Assembly: GCA_002287035.1 (NCBI GenBank)
Contig: NSKG01000005.1
Location: 186,001-250,000, forward strand
Direction: 5' to 3'
DNA length: 64,000 nucleotides
Origin: Pseudomonas sp. WN033
GTDB lineage: Bacteria; Pseudomonadota; Gammaproteobacteria; Pseudomonadales; Pseudomonadaceae
Part shown: positions 58,101 through 64,000 of the stretch, one piece after another
Position numbering within the stretch: position 1 is the stretch's first letter
Layout of the letters: each line of letters begins with the position of its first letter
Program-made: the position numbers and the translations under genes
The notes under the pieces: model-generated
What the model was told of the DNA's origin: nothing
The model's input: only the letters and a program-made list of their open reading frames with translations
Databases searched by the model: none

Positions 58101-60937
58101 GGCAAGTGAATATGCTGACCGACCACATCGGTCGGAGTACGTACCTGATAGTCATCCAGCTCAAAGTATTCCGGGATCAAATTGGTCTGCTGATACATCG
58201 CGCAGTCCATGCTGTTCAGGCGCATCACCAGCGGTTCCGGTGGCTGTTGCTTGGTAATAACCGGCCAGGCATCTTCCCACAAGGTCACGATCCGTTGTTG
58301 TGGATAGTGATAACCAGCCTTGTTGAAGACTGCGTTGAACTGGATATTGGCGGCCTTGTAGATCCGCGGTCGATCAGCGGTGAATGGCGATGAGCCCTTG
58401 AACGACAGGCCATCAAGCTTCTCACCGCTGAAGAACCGGCCCTCTCCATAGTCTTGGGTCAGGGTCCGTTGCCGGTCGTCCATGCACGGCTCGAAGAACG
58501 GCGCCCCGGCCATGGGCAGGCCGCCATTGGTGCGAAACACCGCGCTCTTGACGTTACCATCGGGTAACACGGCATAGCTTGAGTGCTTGTCCTGGGCGTG
58601 GAACAGCATGGCTGCCTGCTCAACATCGGTGCCCTCTTCCGGGAAGTAGATCGGTTTCGCCCGACTGATTACCTTTGAGAAGTCCAGGGCACTGGTAGCT
58701 ACCTCGGCCTCGCCGCCATTAGCCCAGCCATCCAGCGCATGACGCGCCAGACCGCCATCCCAGCCACCGACCTGATTCGGGTCCAGTGCTGCCCAAAGCT
58801 CCTTACCGGAATCTCGCAGCGCCTGGGCCTTTTCCGGCCCAAGCATATCCAGCGGCGGAGTGGGCGGACGCTGCCCGACACTGTGCTCAATCCCGCCAAT
58901 CCAGAACGGGAAGCCAGGATTGCGCAACGTGCCATCCGGCAGCCGGTTGTCATCACTACGGTCAACTAGGGCAACCGAACCGACAATACGCTGTGAACCA
59001 TCGTCGTTACCCGACGGATAGCTGCTGCTGTTGTAACCGTGATCAGCCAGCGCTTCGCTGTCGGCCAGTTTCGGCACTACGCTGACCCGGCCCGGCATGG
59101 GCGGCAGAGCCTTGCCCGGCAGCGGCACTACCGCTGGAATCGGTGTGCCCGCAACAATCTCACCGTCCGGCAGAGCCCGGGCGCCCGGCGCCGGCAAGCC
59201 TTCGCGCAGAGCAAAGGGTTCCTGGTGGAAGCCGTCGTCACCCTGCCCGGAAACTGCCAGGCGGGTGCCCTCTTCGAACACATCATGAATTCGCCACATG
59301 TTCCACATGCCCTGGGCAAAGTGCGGATAGAAGTGACAGTGGTAGATAGCATCACCGGCTACCCGGTTACGGTTACCCGAACCACCAAAGGCGATTTCAT
59401 AGGTCTGCCCTGAGCCCGGACCGATACCCTGTGCATCGACATAATCGGAGTTGTCGTCATTGGGGTTGAAAATCCACTGATGGGCATGCAAGTGGAAGAT
59501 GTGATGCTCATGTCCGGCGTGGGTATTGCGGAATTTGACGAAGTCGCCAATGTAGCTGTGGTTGACACTGGACGGATCGGCCGGATACAGCGCCATGCTG
59601 GCCTTGATCCCGACATTATCCGGGTGCGGAGTCTGACCCGGCTTGATGCTTTCCAACCCAACGTTGGCTGGTACGTCGACCAGCATGGCGACATCACCTA
59701 CGGTATGCGAGCTGAGGAAGAACTCTTCATAGGCGCAACTGAGACAGTCATGCATCGGCCCCACACCCAGCCGGTTGGCGATGATTTCGGCGCCAATCCC
59801 ACCTGAGCCATAGTTGATCATGAAGGCGTCGCGGGTCGGTTCGAGAACGTGGCCAAACACCTCGTCTTCCCAATAGCCTGGGAACGCCTGGGCGGCAGCC
59901 ACTTCATCGTGCCAGGCCGAACCAAAATCACGGAACGGCTCAAGCCGGTTGGGGATCGATGGATTGCGCTTGCCGATGCTTTCCAGTGGGTAGGTCGAGG
60001 GCGGGAAACTGCCATCAGAGTTGGGCCCCATCACCACCGCATCAGGCTCACTGATCTGAATCTGGTTGCCATCGAGCATGTTGAGGATTGGCCGCCCGGC
60101 TTTGCCTTCGCTGATCCAGGGCTCTGCCTGCGGATAACGGGCCTCGTAATCAACGACCGGATGACCTGCAGGCGTCCGGCCAGTGGTAGCCAGCCGCATT
60201 TCCTCTTCGGTCAGAGTGTTGCGATACATCCGCGCACCCGGTGGCAGCACAATCACCTGGCCAAACAGGCCATTGCCGATGTTGCCGCCATTGCCCTGAC
60301 CACCGAAGGTAGCCCCATAACTGGTGGCCAGAAAGGTGCCTTCACGCTCGGCGTAAAGGGTGTAGCTGCGGCTCATGCCCGGGGCCAGCAGCATATTGTC
60401 ATTGGCCCCGGTATTGGCTGACAGATCCTCGATACTGTTGGCCGCCTGCAGGCCGTTGACCAAAAAACCGACATGACGGTCGGCAACCTGATCATCAATC
60501 TGCAGTTCAGGCTCAACCTGACCACGCCGCGGGTTGTCCTGCGGGTCCAGCAGATTCTGCAAATGGATGGTCAGACAGTCACCAGCGGCAACCCGGAGAA
60601 TCAAAGGCCGTGGGCGCTTGTCCGGTCGCAACAGAACCCGACCGGGAATCGCCGCGCCGCCCTGGCTCAGAAGCTGGTGGTTTTCATCGACCACATCCGA
60701 GCGCAACGCGAACATCATGCCGTTGATATTCTGCGCGCCCAGCCGGTTGAACATCAGCGGCTGGTCGAGCGCCACCACATGTGCTTCGAGGTGTCGCTGG
60801 CAACTGGCCGCTGCCTGGGCCCCGGGCGACAATGCCAAGGCCAGCAGGGCCCACAACAGCAAGGCCAGGGGGCCTGAAGAGAAGAAAAATGCCGGAGCGA
60901 GAACGCTCCTGTCGGATAACACCTTGGCCCGGTTCAT
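55136..60937 (-). CDS. Giant multicopper oxidase, MnxG/McoA-type putative Mn(II) oxidase
   Basis: A 1,933-residue exported protein, several times a laccase. After the signal peptide (to about AQA-AA) there are multiple cupredoxin domains. Copper ligands are visible in HEHHIFHLHAHQW (about 476-488) and HCHFYPHFAQGMW (about 533-545, trinuclear and type 1 site), and later HIHLPKWD, FTHDHLGPSTHQQMGLYAT, HEEEHIVGLHGIKWLHRG and DHLYTMDAAIEGYW. This length and layout are those of the Pseudomonas Mn(II) oxidases MnxG and McoA; I cannot say which. AGGAGG precedes the ATG at 60937. It leads an operon with a propeller protein, two copper chaperones and a cytochrome, behind a sigma-54 promoter. Confidence 0.88.
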   Translation of the reverse strand: MNRAKVLSDRSVLAPAFFFSSGPLALLLWALLALALSPGAQAAASCQRHLEAHVVALDQPLMFNRLGAQNINGMMFALRSDVVDENHQLLSQGGAAIPGRVLLRPDKRPRPLILRVAAGDCLTIHLQNLLDPQDNPRRGQVEPELQIDDQVADRHVGFLVNGLQAANSIEDLSANTGANDNMLLAPGMSRSYTLYAEREGTFLATSYGATFGGQGNGGNIGNGLFGQVIVLPPGARMYRNTLTEEEMRLATTGRTPAGHPVVDYEARYPQAEPWISEGKAGRPILNMLDGNQIQISEPDAVVMGPNSDGSFPPSTYPLESIGKRNPSIPNRLEPFRDFGSAWHDEVAAAQAFPGYWEDEVFGHVLEPTRDAFMINYGSGGIGAEIIANRLGVGPMHDCLSCAYEEFFLSSHTVGDVAMLVDVPANVGLESIKPGQTPHPDNVGIKASMALYPADPSSVNHSYIGDFVKFRNTHAGHEHHIFHLHAHQWIFNPNDDNSDYVDAQGIGPGSGQTYEIAFGGSGNRNRVAGDAIYHCHFYPHFAQGMWNMWRIHDVFEEGTRLAVSGQGDDGFHQEPFALREGLPAPGARALPDGEIVAGTPIPAVVPLPGKALPPMPGRVSVVPKLADSEALADHGYNSSSYPSGNDDGSQRIVGSVALVDRSDDNRLPDGTLRNPGFPFWIGGIEHSVGQRPPTPPLDMLGPEKAQALRDSGKELWAALDPNQVGGWDGGLARHALDGWANGGEAEVATSALDFSKVISRAKPIYFPEEGTDVEQAAMLFHAQDKHSSYAVLPDGNVKSAVFRTNGGLPMAGAPFFEPCMDDRQRTLTQDYGEGRFFSGEKLDGLSFKGSSPFTADRPRIYKAANIQFNAVFNKAGYHYPQQRIVTLWEDAWPVITKQQPPEPLVMRLNSMDCAMYQQTNLIPEYFELDDYQVRTPTDVVGQHIHLPKWDLVAADGSANGWNYEDGTLSPSAVVERIKAIRAYHGCQAGDPRDGQLECPLAAEHPFFGRYNRSDWIGARTLQQRWFADPIVNVYNIDRGLGNIFTHDHLGPSTHQQMGLYATVLIEPAGSSWFHSETGEPLYTRHDGGPTSWQAVIAAGDLNGDGKNDSYREFFLAFSDFQHAYEAGVYVGAGPDGIPNPTAYPVTSETFRYAINPPVRKSAASLLESVVEAAGGELEGCPNRPCPQAISADDPGIYVVNYRHEPLAMRIYDPERIAPDGKPGMQAAGLAGDLAFAMQSRTDRAIAALNLAPSQVLNALGPTGANTSLPPHINRAGDQPGDPFTPMLRTYTGDNVRLRVIAGGHEEEHIVGLHGIKWLHRGTGYQNSSTSGWRAAQMVGISEQFGFVSPVALMSGAASDTGDHLYTMDAAIEGYWSGIWGILRNYGSSRNDLMPLPNNPLPVAARNTVSFNGVCPRFSPNPSGIGTRTTPQRNYEVVAVLANDVLDNPLNLSLVDPEGEGLHVGATPRADGGTLVLNPRLVNIPEMSGYDPEHGTSFTVGGQSGPLHDPTAILYVRKSDLDPITGKLKPGVPVEPLVLRAAAGDCLQVTLENRLPTNMLDLPNYTIMQGTVKRDRFGDQGSTTFNNNLMKPSAHVGIHAQLLAYDVTTSDGFNVGLNPVQTVPPRAGNSGNWPTRQYQFYVGHHEREGRPLARLGRNIDNINATPIEFGALNLLPADVIKQPQKGLVGAMSILGMGATWTEDANSRAAATVKPHSGPSFRDFSLIWQKGMNPRWADGRPVENIAVEGIGVPNDPKDNSGMAVNYRTEPLWYRFNVPPDAPFGRAGGAGWGDIPNAHMAYSNALVGGDPVTPILRVRKGQPFRINLTMPAGGSRGSIFQVAGHLWPKDPFVPQFADSLGFPQKYPGVGSVRYGHNPMAQYTGAQESVLPAAHFSFPFPSAGGVNAIPGDYLYRDYGAFGNSSGLWGLLRVTEEEP

Positions 60938-60983
60938 TGTGAGGCCTCCTGTTATGCATGACTGTGCCCGTAACAACACTGGC

Positions 60984-60999
60984 AGCAATACTTATGCCA
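60984..60999 (-). promoter_or_regulatory. Sigma-54 promoter of the multicopper oxidase operon
   Basis: The minus strand reads TGGCATAAGTATTGCT, with GG-N10-GC spacing and an intact TTGCT. The expected transcription start, near 60973, leaves a leader of about 36 bases before the ATG. Confidence 0.75.
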
Positions 61000-61145
61000 G
61001 TGCCTGGCGGGCCTGCTTCGCGGCTGCGGGCCGCTGTGCGGGTTGCCGGCAGCGCCTTGCAGGCGCGAATTGCGGATGCTCATAGCCAACCCGATTCTGC
61101 CAACCACGGAAACGCTTCAGCTCGGGTAAAACCCTACCCAGCACC

Positions 61146-61168
61146 GGGGATTCCCCACCCATTTGGGG
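61146..61168. promoter_or_regulatory. Palindromes GGGGATTCCCC and CCCATTTGGGG, putative activator sites
   Basis: GGGGATTCCCC (61146-61156) is a perfect inverted repeat about 160 bp upstream of the oxidase sigma-54 promoter. Two bases on, CCCATTTGGGG (61158-61168) is a second inverted repeat that recurs exactly at 50212-50222 beside the secretion-operon promoter. Confidence 0.5.
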
Positions 61169-61182
61169 CTCAACTCAGCCCC

Positions 61183-61779
61183 TCAGTCGGTGCCGCGCCA
61201 GGCCAGATAACGCTGCATGACCAACGGTACATAACGCTGGGTTTCATCGATGGCAGGAATCCCTCCGGCGCGACTGACCCGTCCTGGCCCGGCGTTGTAC
61301 GCCGCCAGACCAAGCTCCAGATCACCCTCGAACAACTCCACCATCTGTTTGAGATAACGCGCCCCACCAGCCAGGTTCTGGCCTGGGTCCCAGACATCCT
61401 CAACCTCCAGTTCACGCGCGGTTGCCGGCATCAGCTGCATCAGCCCAGCCGCGCCCTTGAGCGAGAGAGCCAGGGGGTTGTAGCCCGATTCGGTCTGGAT
61501 TACCGCATGCAGCAGGCCTTCCGGCAGGTCATGCTCGACGGCGGTCTGGCGGACCAGGTCGGCCAGTTCATGCGAGGGGATGGGGGCTACACGAGCGGCG
61601 GCTGACGGCCCGGTCCGGGCATGCAGCACAACAGGTTCAAGCCCCTGTCCCGGGCGGTGGACATTGGTCAGGATCAAAGTGCCGGTGGCGGACTCACCAC
61701 GGTAGAACGTTTCACCGGCCCCGCTTTCCAGAGCCCAGCAACCCAGTGACAACAGCGCAGTGCAGCAGATGCGACGCAT
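61183..61779 (-). CDS. Lytic transglycosylase (SLT domain) next to the secretion genes
   Basis: A 198-residue exported peptidoglycan lyase. The SLT domain has the catalytic Glu in AVIQTESGYNPLALS, then GAAGLMQLMPATARELEV and LAAYNAGPGRVSRAGGIP. The ATG at 61779 has GGAGG seven bases ahead. Small enzymes of this kind are often found with trans-envelope machines, where they open the wall for assembly. A near-consensus sigma-54 promoter lies 33 bases upstream, so it probably belongs to the same regulon. Confidence 0.9.
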   Translation of the reverse strand: MRRICCTALLSLGCWALESGAGETFYRGESATGTLILTNVHRPGQGLEPVVLHARTGPSAAARVAPIPSHELADLVRQTAVEHDLPEGLLHAVIQTESGYNPLALSLKGAAGLMQLMPATARELEVEDVWDPGQNLAGGARYLKQMVELFEGDLELGLAAYNAGPGRVSRAGGIPAIDETQRYVPLVMQRYLAWRGTD

Positions 61780-61810
61780 AGGCCGTCCTCCCGATCGACT
61801 CGGGTAGCCA

Positions 61811-61826
61811 AGCAAGGGCCGTGCCG
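61811..61826 (-). promoter_or_regulatory. Sigma-54 promoter of the lytic transglycosylase gene
   Basis: The minus strand reads CGGCACGGCCCTTGCT, matching TGGCACG-N4-TTGCW at every position but the first. The expected start is near 61800, about 20 bases before the ATG at 61779. Confidence 0.75.
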
Positions 61827-61866
61827 TTGATCGTTCGCAACAGTCCCCCCAGAAAACACAACAATC

Positions 61867-61882
61867 GTGCACAGCTCTTGCA
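61867..61882 (+). promoter_or_regulatory. Weak sigma-54-like promoter before gspG
   Basis: GTGCACAGCTCTTGCA has the TTGCA box and correct spacing but TG in place of the -24 GG. It is placed 41 bases before the gspG ATG, divergent from the good site at 61811-61826. It could be functional with the activator or chance. Confidence 0.35.
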
Positions 61883-61921
61883 TGGTGACTGACGTACCCC
61901 TGTCCCCCAGGAGATTTCCCC

Positions 61922-62347
61922 ATGTTCCGCACTCGTTCACACAGACGCCATGGTGGCTTCACCCTGCTCGAACTGCTGGTGGTTCTGGTCGTGCTGGGCA
62001 TGCTGGCCGGCATTGTCGGGCCACGCTACTTCAACCAGCTCGGGCGTTCAGAAGCCCGGATCGCCCATGCCCAGATCGAGACTCTTGTTAAGGCCCTGGA
62101 TATCTACCGGCTGGAAAACGGCGACTACCCCACCACCGAACAGGGTCTGCAAGCCCTGGTCAGTCCGCCGGGTGGCGTAACCAACTGGGGTGGCCCGTAT
62201 CTGCGCAAAGGAGTTCCCCTGGACCCCTGGGGGCGTGACTACATCTATCGCTCACCCGGCGAGCATGGCGAGTTCGACCTGCTTAGCCTGGGCCGCGATG
62301 GCCGCCCCGGCGGCGAAGGCGACAACGCCGAAATCACCAGTTGGTAG
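61922..62347 (+). CDS. gspG: Major pseudopilin GspG
   Basis: A 141-residue major pseudopilin. The prepilin signal is HGGFTLLELLVVLVVLGMLAGIVGPRYFNQLG with Glu at +5, followed by DIYRLENGDYPTTEQGLQALV and PWGRDYIYRSPGEHGEFDLLSLGRDG with the DxxSxGxDG calcium-loop pattern, all canonical for GspG. AGGAGA precedes the ATG. gspF follows 13 bases after the stop. It is separated from the rest of the secretion genes by the oxidase operon. Confidence 0.94.
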   Translation: MFRTRSHRRHGGFTLLELLVVLVVLGMLAGIVGPRYFNQLGRSEARIAHAQIETLVKALDIYRLENGDYPTTEQGLQALVSPPGGVTNWGGPYLRKGVPLDPWGRDYIYRSPGEHGEFDLLSLGRDGRPGGEGDNAEITSW

Positions 62348-62360
62348 TGGAGGGTCGTCC

Positions 62361-63551
62361 ATGCGCTTCCTGATCAAGGCCCTGCGCCTGCCCGATCATG
62401 TCGTCCAGCTCGAATACGAGGCCGCCAATGCCGAAGAAGCCGGCCGCCGAGCCGAGGAACAGGGGCTGAAAGTACTGAGGGTCCAGCGCCGGTTCGAGTG
62501 GAACGCCAGCCGCTGGTTCAGCCGCGAACGTTTCCCACTGGCGCTGTTCAGCCAGGAACTGGCCATTCTGCTGAACGCTGGCCTAGCCCTGACCGATGCG
62601 CTGGAGAGCCTGGAAAACAAGGAAAGCGACCCGCAGATCCGCAAGATACTCGCTGGCCTGATTCAGGCCCTGTATGAAGGCAAATCCCTGTCCGGGGCGT
62701 TGACCGGCTACCCGTGGACCTTCCCACCCCTGTTCATTGCTCTGATCAAGGTCAGTGAACGCACCGGCGAACTGGGCCCGGCGCTTAACCGTTATGTTGG
62801 CTATCGCGCCAGCCTTGACGCGATGCGCCAGAAGGTCATCAGCGCCTCAGTCTATCCGGTACTTCTGCTCGGCGTCGGCGGCCTGGTCCTGCTGTTTCTG
62901 ATCGGCTATGTAGTGCCGCGCTTCAGCCTGGTATTCGAGGGTATGGAGCACCAGTTGCCCTGGCTGTCGCAGGTGCTGATCGACCTGGGAAAATTTTTGC
63001 AGCAACATCAAATACTGCTTTTGCCTGGATTGCTGGGAATCATTGCCCTGGGCCTGTTGGCGGTGCGCAGCCATACGTTGCGTCGGCTTGTTGGTCGGCA
63101 AATTCAGCGTATTCCACGCCTGCATAAAGCGCTACTGACCTTTGAACTGGCCCGTTTCTACCGCTCTCTCGGCATCCTGTTGCAAGGCGGGATACCGGTG
63201 ATAGACGCACTATCGATGGCCAGCGGCCTGCTCGGCGAGCAGTCACGCCAGCACCTGCTACAGGCCCAGAGCCGAGTACGTGAAGGCTGTGCCCTGTCCA
63301 TGGCCCTGGAGACCTATGGGCTGTCGACACCGGTTGCCCTGCGCATGCTCCGGGCCGGAGAGCGCTCAGGCAACCTGGGGGTGATGCTGGAGCGGACCGC
63401 CGACTTTCATGAGGCCCAGACCAGCCGCTGGATCGAATGGTTTGTGCGACTGTTCGAGCCACTGCTGATGGCTTTTATCGGCCTGCTGATCGGGACCATC
63501 GTAGTGCTGATGTATATCCCGATCTTCGAGCTGGCTTCCAGTATCCAGTAA
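62361..63551 (+). CDS. gspF: Inner-membrane platform protein GspF
   Basis: A 396-residue polytopic protein of the GspF/PilC family. Two repeats of the T2SSF domain are visible (FSQELAILLNAGLALTDALESLE and ELARFYRSLGILLQGGIPVIDALS), with three transmembrane segments, the last being FEPLLMAFIGLLIGTIVVLMYIPIFELASSI. It holds the ATPase and directs pseudopilus growth. The ATG at 62361 has GGAGG seven bases ahead. With gspG it completes the machinery encoded at 42-50 kb. Confidence 0.94.
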   Translation: MRFLIKALRLPDHVVQLEYEAANAEEAGRRAEEQGLKVLRVQRRFEWNASRWFSRERFPLALFSQELAILLNAGLALTDALESLENKESDPQIRKILAGLIQALYEGKSLSGALTGYPWTFPPLFIALIKVSERTGELGPALNRYVGYRASLDAMRQKVISASVYPVLLLGVGGLVLLFLIGYVVPRFSLVFEGMEHQLPWLSQVLIDLGKFLQQHQILLLPGLLGIIALGLLAVRSHTLRRLVGRQIQRIPRLHKALLTFELARFYRSLGILLQGGIPVIDALSMASGLLGEQSRQHLLQAQSRVREGCALSMALETYGLSTPVALRMLRAGERSGNLGVMLERTADFHEAQTSRWIEWFVRLFEPLLMAFIGLLIGTIVVLMYIPIFELASSIQ

Positions 63552-63552
63552 C

Positions 63553-63580
63553 GTACTGGTCAACCAAGGTTGACCAGTAC
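63553..63580. terminator. Convergent hairpin at the gspF/oxidoreductase junction
   Basis: GTACTGGTCAACC and GGTTGACCAGTAC form a perfect 13-bp stem with an AA loop, starting just after the gspF stop and covering the last codons of the converging gene. There is no T tract. It is probably a shared terminator. Confidence 0.55.
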
Positions 63581-64000
63581 CCGTCCGACCATCCTGCCGG
63601 CCAGGATCTTCTCGATCTGTTCTGGCAACGCCTCAAGACTCACTTCGTGGCAGAGGCTGTGCAGGTCGGTCTTCCATTGCAGCGACAGGCGATCCCACAT
63701 CGAGGCCTTGACCACCAGTGGCTGCTCGACCGAGTCGATCCCCAGCAGATTGACGTTGCGCAGAATGAAGGGAAACACGCTGGCCTGGAACTGACCACCG
63801 GCGGTCAGCCCACAGCAGGCGACACTGGCACCATAGCGCAGCGACTTGACCACGTTGAACAGAATGTCGCCGCCGACGGTATCGACCGCCCCGGCCCACT
63901 GCTCCTTGAGCAGCATCTTGTCCTTGCCGGCCTCCAGTGCCGAGCGGTCAACAATCAGGCTCGCGCCCAGGCGTTTGAGAAAATCAGCCTGCAGCGCCTT
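63560..64000 (-). CDS. YhdH/AcuI-family quinone oxidoreductase, C-terminal part (truncated by window edge)
   Basis: The minus-strand frame is open from the window edge for 147 codons: KALQADFLKRLGASLIVDRS, then WAGAVDTVGGDILFNVVKSLRYGASVACCGLTAGG and LPEQIEKILAGRMVGRVLVNLG. These are C-terminal blocks of medium-chain NADPH-dependent acryloyl-CoA reductase/YhdH proteins. The N-terminal part is outside the window. Confidence 0.9.
   Translation of the reverse strand, partial: KALQADFLKRLGASLIVDRSALEAGKDKMLLKEQWAGAVDTVGGDILFNVVKSLRYGASVACCGLTAGGQFQASVFPFILRNVNLLGIDSVEQPLVVKASMWDRLSLQWKTDLHSLCHEVSLEALPEQIEKILAGRMVGRVLVNLG

Overview
The window looks like a chromosomal segment of a Pseudomonadaceae gammaproteobacterium, probably a Halopseudomonas-type or other marine/environmental Pseudomonas relative. 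The reasons are the moderately high GC, the gene set topA / DUF1653 / fadA-fadB / usp / uup / slt and nfuA / metH / cysI-DUF934, which resembles what I know of Pseudomonas genomes, and the strongly Pseudomonas-like protein sequences. The organism call is inference; no rRNA or tRNA gene was seen.

Positions 1-19,200 are core genome: the 5' end of topA, a DUF1653 protein, the fadBA beta-oxidation operon, a universal stress protein, the ABC-F ATPase Uup, soluble lytic transglycosylase Slt, CheV, the Fe-S carrier NfuA, cobalamin-dependent methionine synthase MetH, a MATE exporter, a DUF2970 protein, a 39-residue membrane protein, and sulfite reductase CysI with its DUF934 partner. A ~140-bp nested palindrome lies upstream of cysI.

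Positions 19,200-31,760 are accessory or variable genes: a MarR-controlled EamA exporter with two clear operators, two SAM methyltransferases, a membrane protein preceded by a coupled micro-ORF, LysE and YcaC-like proteins, a tethered ABM-domain protein, a TerY-type vWA / PP2C / kinase triad, and a diguanylate cyclase.

Positions 31,770-63,550 form one striking functional island. A histidine kinase and a sigma-54-dependent response regulator are followed by two paralogous exported proteins, CsgB and a very long CsgA (curli subunits) on the plus strand. Converging on them is a long minus-strand series: a giant 1,933-residue multicopper oxidase of the MnxG/McoA Mn(II)-oxidase type, a YVTN beta-propeller protein, two SCO copper chaperones, a cytochrome c/periplasmic-binding-protein fusion, a receiver protein, a type II-secretion-like system (E, split L, M, C, D and three pseudopilins), and csgE-csgF-csgG joined to the last pseudopilin gene by an ATGA overlap. 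GspG and GspF lie on the plus strand beyond the oxidase, next to a lytic transglycosylase. Good sigma-54 (GG-N10-GC) promoters stand before the plus-strand exported-protein/curli unit, the receiver/secretion unit, the oxidase unit and the transglycosylase; a weaker one precedes gspG. GGGGA-type palindromes lie 90-160 bp upstream of three of them. My inference is that the two-component system switches on, as one regulon, copper loading and export of a metal oxidase together with an amyloid matrix that could hold its mineral product.

The window ends in a partial YhdH/AcuI-family quinone oxidoreductase gene.
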